A stretch of DNA of 64,000 nt from Mumia flava (GTDB lineage: Bacteria > Actinomycetota > Actinomycetes > Propionibacteriales > Nocardioidaceae): assembly GCF_002797495.1 (NCBI RefSeq), contig NZ_PGEZ01000002.1, positions 558,001-622,000 on the forward strand. The letters are read 5' to 3'. Numbering within the stretch: position 1 is the stretch's first letter; each line of letters begins with the position of its first letter. Of this stretch, positions 37,495 to 47,515 are shown one piece after another. The notes under the pieces are model-generated. The model was not told the DNA's origin, did not search any database, and was given only the letters and a program-made list of their open reading frames with translations. The position numbers and the translations under genes are program-made.

Positions 37495-40218
37495 ATGCTG
37501 ATCGGCCGCGACCGCGAGCTCGCCGCCCTCGACCGGGTGCTGAGCGGCGCCCGCGTCGCTCAGAGCGGTGCGCTGGCTCTGGTGGGCGAGGCCGGGATCG
37601 GCAAGAGCACGCTGCTCGACGAGGCGGTGCGCAGCGCCGGCGACGGGCTCCTGGTGCTGCGAGCGACCGGCAGCCCCCTGGAGCGGGACCTGGCCTTCGC
37701 GGTGCTGCACCAGCTGCTCGGACCGGTCCTCGATCATCGGATGGCGCTGCCGGGTCCGCAGGTCGAGGCGCTCGAGGTGGCGCTCGCGCTGCGGGGCGGT
37801 GGGGAGCGGGTGGACCGGTTCGCGGTGGGCGCCGCCACGCTGTCGCTGCTGAGCCGGGTGGCGAAGGAGAAGCCGGTCCTCGCGGTCGTCGACGATGCCC
37901 ACGAGGTCGACCGGTCCTCCGCCGAAGCGCTCGCGTTCGCGGTGCGCCGGCTGGTCGCCGACCCGGTCGCCGTCCTGGCGGCCGGCCGACCGACCGAGGG
38001 CTCCCCCCTCCTCACGAGCCTGCCGCGGCTCGAGCTCGGCGGTCTGGACACCCATGCGGTCGCCCGGCTCCTCACCGAACGGGCCGGCCGCCGCGCCGGC
38101 GACGAGGTCGCCGAGCGCGTCCGCGCCTCCACCGGCGGCAATCCGCTGGCGGTCGTCGAGCTCGCCGCCGAGCTCGAGACAGTCGAGCGGACCCCGCCCA
38201 CCCGTCCGCCCGACATCCCCGCCCGGGTGCTCGCGGCGTACGGCCGGCGGGCCGCCGGACTCGCGCCGGAAGCCCGGACGGCCCTCCTCGTCGCGGCGCT
38301 CGGTGACGGCGACGTGGCGCGGACCGCCGCTGCTGCCGCCGCGCTCGACGTCGACCTGGCCGTCCTCGCCGACGCCGAGGCGGTCGGTCTCGTCCGCATC
38401 GACGGTGCCGCCCTCACGTTCCCGCACCCGCTGGCGCGAGCGAGCGCGTACGCCGTCGCTCCCCCGCAGCAGCGGCGCGACGCCCACCGCGCGCTGGCAG
38501 CGGTGCTTCCGGACGCGGACCGCCGCGCCTGGCACCTCGCCGAGGCGACGATCGGCCCAGACGCCGTGGCCGCCGACGCCCTGGCGGATGCGGCGCGGCG
38601 GGCCGACGAGCGCGGCGCGCACGCGGTCGCCGTCGCCGGGTACGAACGCGCGGCCGACCTGACCCCGGAACCGGCCGTACGCAGCCGCCGTCTCGCCGCG
38701 GCGGGCGAGTCCGCCTGGGAGGCGGGAGACGCGTCCCGGGCGACCGACCTGCTGGAACGCGCCGAGCACACCGCTGCGGACCCCGTCGCCGCGGCGCGGG
38801 CTGCGGCGCGGCGCGGCGCCGTCGAGATGCGAGGCGGCTCGCTGACCGCGGCGAGCGACCTGCTCGCCGAGGCGCTGCGCCGCCTCGACCCGGATGATCC
38901 GGACGCAGCGGCACTGGCGGCGTGCGACCTCGTCGGCGCCTCCTTCTTCCTCGCCGACACCACGGGGGTCCGCGACGCGACCCGTCGCCTCCGGTCGCTC
39001 GTTCCCCGCCTGAGCGACCCGACGGCGCGGACCCGAGCACGGTTGGCGGCCGGGATCGGCCTGATCACGACCGGCGAGGACGGCATCGCGCTGGTCCGCC
39101 AGTCGGTGGGCGAGATGGTCGATCGCGGGTCCGCCGACGATCCGCTCCGCCCCGGGTGGGGCGTGCTCGGTCCGTTGTTCCTGCGGGAGTCCAGCACCGG
39201 CCGGGACCTCGTCGACCACGCGGTCGAGCGGATCCGAGCACGCAACGCCCTCGGCTCGCTCCCGTACGTGCTGTTCCTGGTCTCGCGGGATGCCGCCGCG
39301 TCCGACCGGTGGGGCGACGCGCGGTCCGGGTACGAGGAGGGGATCGCGCTCGCCCGCGAGACGGGCCAGACCAACGACCTCGCGATGCTGCTCGCCGGGC
39401 TCGCCTGGCTGGAGAGCCGGGTGGGATCGGCGGACGCGTGCGAGGAGCACGCCGTCGAGGCGACGGAGCTGCACGCCCGCAACCACGTCCACCTCGCCCG
39501 TGCCTGGGCGGCGTGGGCGCGCGGCGACCTCGCGCTCGGTCAGGGCGACACCACCGCCGCGCTCGACCACTACCGCGGGCTCGTGGCGATGCTCGACGAG
39601 ATCGGGCTCCTCGACGTCGACCTGCGACCGACCCCGGAGATCGTCGAGTGCCTCCTGCGTGCGGGACGTTCGGAGGAGGCGGCCGCCTGCGCGCGCGACT
39701 ACGCCGACCGGGCCGAGGCCAAGGGACAACCCTGGGCCCGGGCACGTGCCGCGCGGACGGCGGCGCTCCTCCTCGGCCCCGGGGACGCAGCGGAGGCCGC
39801 GCTCGCCCAGGCGCTCGCTCTGCAGCGGGAGACGCCGGACACCTTCGAGGAGGCGCGCACCCTGCTCGCGACCGGCTCGATGCGGCGCCGCGACCGCCGT
39901 CGGGCGGAGGCGCGCGCACCGCTGCGCGACGCGGTGGCGGTGTTCGACCGGCTCGGGGCCCGACCGTGGGCCGACGCCGCGGCGGCCGAGCTGGCCGCGA
40001 CCGGCGAGCATCCCCGTCGCCGCAACGACCGCAGCATCGACGCCCTCACCCCGCAGGAGCTCCAGATCGCGCGGATGCTCGGCTCGGGCCGTACGACCAA
40101 GCAGGCGGCCGCGGCGCTCTTCCTGAGCCCGAAGACGGTCGAGTACCACCTGCGCCACGTCTACACGAAGCTCGGGATCAACGACCGTGACGCCCTGGCG
40201 CGAGCGCTGGAGCAGTGA
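37495..40218 (+). CDS. LuxR-family large ATPase (LAL) transcriptional regulator 2
   Basis: 907 residues from ATG at 37495. Walker A GEAGIGKST (~31-39) and Walker B VLAVVDDAHEVD open the ATPase domain (MLIGRDRELAALDRVL). A helical TPR-like region follows. The C-terminal LuxR helix-turn-helix (LTPQELQIARMLGSGRTTKQAAAALFLSPKTVEYHLRHVYTKLGINDR) closes the protein. It is divergent from the methyltransferase and convergent with the MOSC gene (39-base gap). Two LAL regulators within 10 kb suggest control of the surrounding accessory genes. Confidence 0.9.
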   Translation: MLIGRDRELAALDRVLSGARVAQSGALALVGEAGIGKSTLLDEAVRSAGDGLLVLRATGSPLERDLAFAVLHQLLGPVLDHRMALPGPQVEALEVALALRGGGERVDRFAVGAATLSLLSRVAKEKPVLAVVDDAHEVDRSSAEALAFAVRRLVADPVAVLAAGRPTEGSPLLTSLPRLELGGLDTHAVARLLTERAGRRAGDEVAERVRASTGGNPLAVVELAAELETVERTPPTRPPDIPARVLAAYGRRAAGLAPEARTALLVAALGDGDVARTAAAAAALDVDLAVLADAEAVGLVRIDGAALTFPHPLARASAYAVAPPQQRRDAHRALAAVLPDADRRAWHLAEATIGPDAVAADALADAARRADERGAHAVAVAGYERAADLTPEPAVRSRRLAAAGESAWEAGDASRATDLLERAEHTAADPVAAARAAARRGAVEMRGGSLTAASDLLAEALRRLDPDDPDAAALAACDLVGASFFLADTTGVRDATRRLRSLVPRLSDPTARTRARLAAGIGLITTGEDGIALVRQSVGEMVDRGSADDPLRPGWGVLGPLFLRESSTGRDLVDHAVERIRARNALGSLPYVLFLVSRDAAASDRWGDARSGYEEGIALARETGQTNDLAMLLAGLAWLESRVGSADACEEHAVEATELHARNHVHLARAWAAWARGDLALGQGDTTAALDHYRGLVAMLDEIGLLDVDLRPTPEIVECLLRAGRSEEAAACARDYADRAEAKGQPWARARAARTAALLLGPGDAAEAALAQALALQRETPDTFEEARTLLATGSMRRRDRRRAEARAPLRDAVAVFDRLGARPWADAAAAELAATGEHPRRRNDRSIDALTPQELQIARMLGSGRTTKQAAAALFLSPKTVEYHLRHVYTKLGINDRDALARALEQ

Positions 40219-40257
40219 TCGGGCGGCAACCGGTGCGCCCGTCGGCGGTGCGCGTGG

Positions 40258-40890
40258 TCAGCGGTGCGCGTCCACGTAGGCCTGGGCCTTCCGGCGCGCC
40301 TCGTACTCGATCCGCGGCGCATCCAGCAACCGCGGCAGGAGCGTCCGGTCGGTCGTCAGCGCGCGGAACATCAGCGCCACCGTGACGTCGTGATCGGGCC
40401 GCTCGACGACCTCGATCTCCTGTCCGGCGCTGATCTCTCCGGCCTCGAAGACGCGGAGGTACGCTCCGGGGACCCCGTGCTCGGTGAAGCGGCGGACCCA
40501 CTTGTCCTCCTCGAGGAACCCGGCGAACGTCGCGCACGGGATCCGGACGGAGCACACCTCGAAGGTGGCCTCCCCGACCCTCCACCGCTCGCCGATCAGC
40601 GCACCGTTGACGTCGAGGCCGCGGGTCGTGAGATTCTCGCCGAACTCGCCGGGGCGCAGCTCGCGACCGAGGATGCGCCCCCACTCCTCGAGATCCTCCG
40701 CGGCGTAGGCGTAGACGGCCTGGTCGACACCGCCGTGGTGCTTCGCGTCGGCGATCTGGTCGCCGTCGAGGCCGAGCGCGTGCGCGCGGACCGACCCGGT
40801 GATCGGGCGCTTGTCGATCGCGGTCCTGCCGATCGAGGCGTACCCGACCGGCTTGATGCGGCCGACATTGATCGACTCGAGGATCGCCAT
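40258..40890 (-). CDS. MOSC domain protein (YiiM-like)
   Basis: 210 residues. The MOSC beta-barrel spans ~15-160, with GDQIADAKHHGGVDQAVYAYAAED, GEFGENLTTRGLDVN and the conserved cysteine in CSVRIPCATF. A short C-terminal helical domain as in YiiM follows (~165-210). These proteins handle molybdenum cofactor or reduce N-hydroxylated compounds with an electron-transfer partner. A TAGGCT box 6 bases before the ATG implies a leaderless mRNA. A family A inverted repeat lies upstream. Confidence 0.85.
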   Translation of the reverse strand: MAILESINVGRIKPVGYASIGRTAIDKRPITGSVRAHALGLDGDQIADAKHHGGVDQAVYAYAAEDLEEWGRILGRELRPGEFGENLTTRGLDVNGALIGERWRVGEATFEVCSVRIPCATFAGFLEEDKWVRRFTEHGVPGAYLRVFEAGEISAGQEIEVVERPDHDVTVALMFRALTTDRTLLPRLLDAPRIEYEARRKAQAYVDAHR

Positions 40891-40896
40891 GGACCG

Positions 40897-40902
40897 AGCC
40901 TA
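40897..40902 (-). promoter_or_regulatory. -10 box, leaderless promoter of the MOSC gene
   Basis: TAGGCT (40902 to 40897) ends 6 bases before the ATG at 40890. Confidence 0.5.
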
Positions 40903-40911
40903 GCCGCGCAG

Positions 40912-40991
40912 CAACCATCCGGACGTACGACTCGGCAGTCAGGCGCGCCCGCAGCGCCACTGCGGCTGAGAATCGTACGTCCGCACGGTCG
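40912..40991. repeat. dispersed inverted repeat, family A, copy 2
   Basis: The arms 40912-40934 and 40969-40991 match copy 1 (3224-3304) at 21 of 23 bases each, with a 34-base unrelated loop. The right arm ends one base before the epimerase stop codon. Because the arms are kept while loops differ, the paired structure or a protein that binds the arms is probably what is selected. Confidence 0.85.
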
Positions 40992-40992
40992 T

Positions 40993-41922
40993 TCAGCCGA
41001 GCTGGACCGGGAGCAGCCCGCGGGGCGTGCTGCGCGCGATGTCGACGAGCGCCGGACGCAGGCGGGGGTAGGCGAACGCGTACCCCGTGCCGGTCAGCAC
41101 CCCGGGGTCGACCCAGCGGCTCTTGAGCACCAGCTCCGGCTCGCTGCGCAGGACGCGGGCACCGAGGCCGAGCAGCCACGCCGGTGTCGGGACACCGACC
41201 CTGCGGCCGAAGACCTCGCGCACGTGCCGCATGAAGGCGGCGTTCGGCTGCGGATCGGGTGCGGCGACGTTGACCGGCCCTCGGATCGTCGGGTGGTCCA
41301 CGACGTGGTCGATCACCCGCCCGACGTCGTCGATGTGGACCCAGCTGACGATCTGGCCGCCGTCACCGATCCGCCCACCCAGTCCGAGCCGTGCGAGGTC
41401 GATCAGCGGGCACAGCGCTCCCCCGTCCGGGCCGAGCACGAACGCCATCCGCAATGCGACCACCCGGACGTCCGGCGGAGCCTCGGCCGCCTCGGCCTCC
41501 CAGGCACGCGCGACCGCGACCGAGAATCCCGAGCCGAGCTCGCCCCTGCACTCGTCCATCGGGCGGTCGCGCGCGTCGCGGTAGATCGTGCCGGTGCTCG
41601 CGTTCAGCCAGAGCAGTGGCGGGGAGGCGACCCGGTGCAGGGACCGTGCGAGCTGCGCGGTCGTCTCGGTGCGGGAGCTGAGGATCTCGTCGGCGGTGCG
41701 TTTCGTATAGCGGCAGCTCACCGAGCGACCCGCGAGGTTGACCAGCAGGTCGGCGCCGTCGACGGCCCGGTCGATCGAGGCGGTGTCACCCCACCGCCCG
41801 TGCGCGGCGGGGCCTCGCCCGATCGTGCGGACCCGCACGCCCTGCTCTGCCCACGCACGCTGCAGGTGGCGGCCGACGAACCCCGTCGCTCCGGCCAGCG
41901 CCACCGTCGTGCCGGCCCTCAT
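40993..41922 (-). CDS. TIGR01777-family NAD-dependent epimerase/dehydratase (SDR39U1-like)
   Basis: 309 residues. The Rossmann loop is GATGFVGRHLQ (~10-20). Other motifs are NLAGRSVSCRYTKRTADEILSSRTETT and STGTIYRDARDRPMDE, the family hallmark. A C-terminal DUF1731-like part with VDPGVLTGTGYAFAYPRL follows. The substrate is unknown. It overlaps the upstream TetR gene by four bases (ATGA), so the two form an operon; a reductive or nucleotide-sugar role is possible. Confidence 0.85.
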   Translation of the reverse strand: MRAGTTVALAGATGFVGRHLQRAWAEQGVRVRTIGRGPAAHGRWGDTASIDRAVDGADLLVNLAGRSVSCRYTKRTADEILSSRTETTAQLARSLHRVASPPLLWLNASTGTIYRDARDRPMDECRGELGSGFSVAVARAWEAEAAEAPPDVRVVALRMAFVLGPDGGALCPLIDLARLGLGGRIGDGGQIVSWVHIDDVGRVIDHVVDHPTIRGPVNVAAPDPQPNAAFMRHVREVFGRRVGVPTPAWLLGLGARVLRSEPELVLKSRWVDPGVLTGTGYAFAYPRLRPALVDIARSTPRGLLPVQLG

Positions 41923-42596
41923 CGCCCCTCTTCGGTGTCCGGAAGGTCCTCTCCGGCGACGTAGGCGGAGAGGCCGACCACGTCGGTGACGAGTCCGCGA
42001 GCGACCGGGAGGCGGGCGAGAGCGACGGCCCGCCCTGCCAGCGTCGCGGCCCGCTCGGCGAGGACGTAGCTCCGCCGCTGGTCGGGCGACGCGTCGGCGA
42101 CCCAGTGGAGGGTGACGCCGAGGTAGGCGAACCAGAGCAGTCGCGGAAGCTCGGCGCGGAGCCGGCCGCGCACGCTCGTGGACGAGATCGCGATCACCTG
42201 GTCCATCAGCGCGACCGCCATCGTCCGGGCACCTGCCGACTCCGGCGAGAACGGGCTGGCGGCGGCCCGCGTCGGAAGCGCGTGGACCAGGAGCGTCCTG
42301 CCGAAGCCGTGATAGGGCGCCATCACGTCGAGGCCGCTGCGCAGGACCCTCGCGAGGTTGTCGGCCAGAGGCGCGCCTTCGACCAGCAGCGGCAGCGTGC
42401 GATCGCGGTGCTCGACCTGGATCTGGTCGTACAGCTCCTGGACGAGAGCGTCCTTGCCGTCGAAGTAGTAGTACGCGTTCCCGAGCGACACCCCTGCCTC
42501 GGACGCGATCCGGCGCATCGTCGTCGCGTCGTAGCCGTCGCTGCGGAACAGGGCCAGCGCCGCCGTCACGAGCGTGTCTCGCGTGCCGGCCGCCAT
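41919..42596 (-). CDS. TetR-family transcriptional repressor
   Basis: 225 residues from ATG at 42596, with GGAAG about 8 bases upstream; a GTG at 42602 is possible. The helix-turn-helix is DTLVTAALALFRSDGYDATTMRRIASEAGVSLGNAYYYFDGKDALVQELY (~8-55), followed by a ligand-binding C-terminal domain. Two GAACATGTTC palindromes lie upstream between this gene and the divergent membrane-protein gene, so it probably represses both itself and that gene. The ligand is unknown. It is cotranscribed with the TIGR01777 epimerase. Confidence 0.9.
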   Translation of the reverse strand: MAAGTRDTLVTAALALFRSDGYDATTMRRIASEAGVSLGNAYYYFDGKDALVQELYDQIQVEHRDRTLPLLVEGAPLADNLARVLRSGLDVMAPYHGFGRTLLVHALPTRAAASPFSPESAGARTMAVALMDQVIAISSTSVRGRLRAELPRLLWFAYLGVTLHWVADASPDQRRSYVLAERAATLAGRAVALARLPVARGLVTDVVGLSAYVAGEDLPDTEEGR

Positions 42597-42614
42597 CAGC
42601 ACGACTTCCGATGT

Positions 42615-42658
42615 TTGAACATGTTCAGAACTCTACGCTAGGTTTCGAACATGTTCAA
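42615..42658. promoter_or_regulatory. divergent promoters with twin TetR operators
   Basis: Two identical palindromes GAACATGTTC (42617-42626 and 42647-42656) are spaced 30 bases centre to centre, about three helical turns. Plus strand: TTGAAC (42615-42620), 18 bases, TAGGTT (42639-42644). Minus strand: TTGAAC (42658-42653), 17 bases, TAGAGT (42635-42630). Each operator covers the -35 of one promoter and the transcription start of the other, a compact switch. Confidence 0.88.
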
Positions 42659-43004
42659 AACAGAAGGTCGACCGTGGTCCCGGACGCTGCTCTTCGCCTC
42701 GGCGTGGACGCTCGGCTCGACCGTGCTGTACGCGTGGGCGGTGGGGTCGGAGGCGCTGTCGATCGCGCTGCTGTTCGTGGTGGCGAACCCGGTCGGCTAC
42801 GCCTTGGTGGGGTTCGGTCAGATCCTCGCGCTGCTCGCTGGGACGCTCGCCGACGAGGTCGGGCTGTCCGCCCCTGGCACACTCCCCTGGCCGTGGGGCT
42901 ACCTGCTCCTCGTCATCGCGCCCGGCATGTTCGTCCAGGGATTGATCTGGGGCGCGGTGATCGAGGGTCTCCGCGGGTGGTGCTGCCGGTCAGCGACGGG
43001 TTGA
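42651..43004 (+). CDS. small integral membrane protein under TetR control
   Basis: 117 residues with about three hydrophobic segments (LLFASAWTLGSTVLYAWAV, ALSIALLFVVANPVGYALVGFGQILALLAG, GYLLLVIAPGMFVQGLIWGAVI). The ATG at 42651 lies within the second operator palindrome and 6 bases behind the TAGGTT box, so the mRNA is leaderless. No known family is recognised. Because a TetR repressor controls it, I infer a stress or export-related role. Convergent with lepA. Confidence 0.7.
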   Translation: MFKTEGRPWSRTLLFASAWTLGSTVLYAWAVGSEALSIALLFVVANPVGYALVGFGQILALLAGTLADEVGLSAPGTLPWPWGYLLLVIAPGMFVQGLIWGAVIEGLRGWCCRSATG

Positions 43005-43041
43005 CGCGGTCGGCGGCTGCGCCGTCCAGAACGCCGAGTGT

Positions 43042-43070
43042 GCCGTACCGTCGCTGACCGGCGGTACGGC
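43042..43070. terminator. hairpin 1 between the TetR-controlled gene and lepA
   Basis: A 9-bp stem (GCCGTACCG 43042-43050 with CGGTACGGC 43062-43070) with an 11-base loop lies between convergent genes. Confidence 0.6.
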
Positions 43071-43096
43071 GCGCAGCCGGCGACGGTTCGTCACCC

Positions 43097-43142
43097 CGAG
43101 CGACGGAACGTCGCGTCGCTCCGCGTCACGGAACGTCGCTCG
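43097..43142. terminator. hairpin 2 between the TetR-controlled gene and lepA
   Basis: A 9-bp stem (CGAGCGACG 43097-43105 with CGTCGCTCG 43134-43142) encloses two direct copies of ACGGAACGTCGC. It sits 26 bases past the lepA stop. Confidence 0.55.
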
Positions 43143-43168
43143 GTGGCCGCGAGCAGTGACGACGGGCG

Positions 43169-45034
<1,866 letters not shown>

Positions 45035-45082
45035 GGTGCTGCCATCCTCCCATGCCGTGCCAGCCGGCTGACCGCCCCGCCG

Positions 45083-45088
45083 TACGCT
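45083..45088 (+). promoter_or_regulatory. -10 box, leaderless promoter of the YccF gene
   Basis: TACGCT ends 6 bases before the GTG at 45095, in the divergent region with lepA. Confidence 0.45.
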
Positions 45089-45094
45089 CGGGGC

Positions 45095-45472
45095 GTGAAC
45101 GTGATCCTCAATGTGATCTGGTTGGTGCTGAGCGGGATCTGGCTCGCGATCGGGTACGCGGTGGCGGGTCTGATCCTGTGCATCACGATCATCGGGATCC
45201 CCTGGGGGCTCGCGTCGTTCCGGATCGCGAACTACGCGCTGTGGCCGTTCGGGCGCACGATCGAGCCCCGCCCCGGCGCCGGGGTCCCGTCGATGATCGG
45301 CAACGTGATCTGGATCGTCCTGGCCGGGGTCTGGCTCGCGATCGCCCACATCGTCTCCGGGATCGCGCTCTGCATCACGATCATCGGGATCCCGCTCGGG
45401 CTGGCGAACTTCAAGATGATCCCGGTGTCGCTGATGCCGCTCGGCTACCGGATCGTGCCCGTGCGCCGCTGA
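45095..45472 (+). CDS. YccF domain membrane protein
   Basis: 125 residues from GTG at 45095. Two copies of the YccF motif appear: [40 protein letters not shown] and [39 protein letters not shown]. Four membrane segments result. The role is unknown. The 3' end lies 6 bases from the convergent adaptor stop (45479). Confidence 0.9.
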   Translation: MNVILNVIWLVLSGIWLAIGYAVAGLILCITIIGIPWGLASFRIANYALWPFGRTIEPRPGAGVPSMIGNVIWIVLAGVWLAIAHIVSGIALCITIIGIPLGLANFKMIPVSLMPLGYRIVPVRR

Positions 45473-45478
45473 CAGCGG

Positions 45479-47515
45479 TCAGCCGCGACCGCGGCCGCCC
45501 GCGCCGCCGGGAAACCCTCCGCCGCCGGAAAGCCCGCCCGCGCCGGGGAACCCGCCGCCTGCGCCGCCGAAGCCACCACCGCCGAAGCCACCATCCTGCG
45601 ACCCTTGATCGTCGCTCGACGGCAGCACGGCGTCGAGATCGGCGATCGCCACGTCCTGGCCCACCTCGAGGCCGTCGGTGACGGCGATCCGCGAGCCGCC
45701 CACCGCGCCCAGCGTGACCGGGGTCCGGGTCACCTCACCGTCGTCGACGACGAGCACGGTGCCCTCGGAGTCGGTCATGCGGGTCACGGCCGTGCTCGGA
45801 ACGGTCACGACGTCGGCGCTGGTGGCCGTCACGAGCGCCACGCTCACGGTGGACCCTTCGGGCGACGACAGGGTGCCGTCGACCCGCAGTGTCACCTGAT
45901 ACGTGGTGTTGGACGAGGTGTCCGACGCCTCCGGGACGAGCCCGATCTTCGTCACCTCGGCGGCGACCGGATCACCCACGCTCGGCGTCACGGTGGCGCT
46001 CTGCCCGACCTGGACGGCGGACAGGTCGTCGACCGGCACGCTCAGGTTCACCGTCGTGTCGCCCTCCCCGATCAGCACGAAGGCCCGGTCGGAGGTGGAG
46101 ACGGCGTCACCGGCGGCCACGTCGACGGCCATCACGGTCCCGGCGTACGGGGCGGTGAGGGTGGCCGCCTTGCGGTCCGCCTTCGCCTCGGCCAGCGCCG
46201 CCTTCTGGGAGTCGACGTCGGCCTGGGCGGACGCGAGATCGGCGGCGGTCGCCTCCGTCGACGTCGGCTCACCCGTGCCGCCGGACATGCTGCCGGAGCC
46301 GGCCGAACCGTCAGGCGCGGCCTGCTGCCCCGAGGAGCCGTCGGGCGCCGTGCCCTGGGACGGGGCACCCCCCTGGTCCTGACCGTCAGGCTGGCCGTTC
46401 CCGTCGGGCTGGCCATCGCCGGACTCGGTGTCGGGTTGGTTGCCGCCGGGTTGGTTGCCCCCGGAGCCGTTGCCAGAACCGCCGTTGCCCGAGCCGCCGT
46501 TGCCAGAGCCGCCGTTGCCGGAGCTCGCGTCCTCGCCGAGCTGCGCGACGGCGTCGTCGAGCGTGCCGCCGAGTGCCTCCAGCGCCGACTGGAGCTCGTC
46601 CTGCCGGTCGGCGACGACGTCCTGGGCGTCCTGGACGTCCTGGAGCGCCTGCTGGCAGGCCGGCGAGAGGCCGGCGGACGCGTCCGAGGCGGTGCCCGCG
46701 TCACCGGATCCGTCCCCGTCCGATCCGTCGCCGCCGTCGCCGCCGTCACCGGAGCCGCTCGGTGTGCTCTCGTCCGCGCAGGTGCTCTTCTGCTGCTCGA
46801 GCGCCGCCTTGGACGCCGCGATCGCTTCGGTGGCTGCGCTCTGCGCGGTCGTGACGGCCTCCTGCTCCTCCTTCAGCTCGGCCAGCTTCGCCGCAAGCCC
46901 AGGACTCGTGGACGCAGCACTCGCCGACGCAGCGCTCGTGGCCGCGGCACTCGCCGACGCAGCGCTCGTGGCCGCGGCGCGCGCCAGCGTGGTGGTGGCC
47001 GACGTCGAGGCCGGGGTCGAGGCCGGGGCCGAGGCCGCCACGGTGTACGCCGCGAGCCGGACCGCCGAGCCGCCGGACTCCGAAGTGGACGCCGAGGCGG
47101 TCGAGACGCCGGTGACCGCGCGGGTGACCGTGTCGATCTGCCCGTCCTCCACGTCGTCGAGGTAGGCCTTCGCGTCGGCGAGATCGGCCCGGGCCTTGAT
47201 CACCGCGGTCGTGAGCTCGCGGGTCTCGAGGGTCCCCAGGGTCTGCCCCGCCCGTACCTCGTCGCCGACGCCGACCTTGACCTTCTTCACCGAACCGTCG
47301 GTCGCGAACACCAGGTCGGAGCGGTTCGCCGCCGCCACCGTCCCGTCGTACGACACGGTCTGCTCGACGCTGCCGATCGCGACCTGCGCGGTCCGGTACC
47401 GGGCACCGGAGGCACTCGAGGAGGCGACGACGAGGCCGACCGCGGCAGCCGTCACCGCGGCGACGCCGACGGCGACGGTCCGCTTGCCGACGGGCCGCCT
47501 GCGGATGCGGATCAC
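45479..47515 (-). CDS. HlyD/MFP adaptor with long low-complexity insert (ABC exporter partner 2)
   Basis: 678 residues, far longer than the ~400 of MacA-like adaptors. An N-terminal anchor (VAVGVAAVTAAAVGLVVAS) leads to the first lipoyl half (TVAAANRSDLVFATDGSVKKVKVGVGDEVRAGQTLGTLE, ~50-90). The hairpin (~100-420) is interrupted by Ala/Ser repeats, a Gly/Asp/Ser stretch and a Gly/Asn/Ser repeat. The second lipoyl half (TLTAPYAGTVMAVDVAAGDAV) and beta-barrel follow. The Gly/Phe-rich C-terminal tail has GGFGGGGFGG. GTG at 47515 overlaps the lipoprotein stop by four bases. It likely links the ABC exporter to the cell wall or substrate. Confidence 0.82.
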   Translation of the reverse strand: MIRIRRRPVGKRTVAVGVAAVTAAAVGLVVASSSASGARYRTAQVAIGSVEQTVSYDGTVAAANRSDLVFATDGSVKKVKVGVGDEVRAGQTLGTLETRELTTAVIKARADLADAKAYLDDVEDGQIDTVTRAVTGVSTASASTSESGGSAVRLAAYTVAASAPASTPASTSATTTLARAAATSAASASAAATSAASASAASTSPGLAAKLAELKEEQEAVTTAQSAATEAIAASKAALEQQKSTCADESTPSGSGDGGDGGDGSDGDGSGDAGTASDASAGLSPACQQALQDVQDAQDVVADRQDELQSALEALGGTLDDAVAQLGEDASSGNGGSGNGGSGNGGSGNGSGGNQPGGNQPDTESGDGQPDGNGQPDGQDQGGAPSQGTAPDGSSGQQAAPDGSAGSGSMSGGTGEPTSTEATAADLASAQADVDSQKAALAEAKADRKAATLTAPYAGTVMAVDVAAGDAVSTSDRAFVLIGEGDTTVNLSVPVDDLSAVQVGQSATVTPSVGDPVAAEVTKIGLVPEASDTSSNTTYQVTLRVDGTLSSPEGSTVSVALVTATSADVVTVPSTAVTRMTDSEGTVLVVDDGEVTRTPVTLGAVGGSRIAVTDGLEVGQDVAIADLDAVLPSSDDQGSQDGGFGGGGFGGAGGGFPGAGGLSGGGGFPGGAGGRGRG
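46919..46978. repeat. perfect 30-base direct repeat inside the adaptor gene
   Basis: Positions 46919-46948 and 46949-46978 are identical and encode the Ala/Ser-rich hairpin insert. Shorter related units flank them, as do GNGGS repeats near 46460-46520. Such arrays can change copy number by slippage without breaking the frame. Confidence 0.85.

Noticed and set aside
37396-40158. A 920-codon minus-strand ORF opposite LAL regulator 2
   Set aside because: Low-complexity Arg/Gly/Val-rich translation. The plus strand has clear Walker and LuxR motifs, so this is a shadow frame.
27938-43004. Secondary-metabolite cluster around the two LAL regulators
   Set aside because: A glycosyltransferase fusion and a methyltransferase are present, but no polyketide, peptide or terpene synthase. 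The evidence is insufficient.
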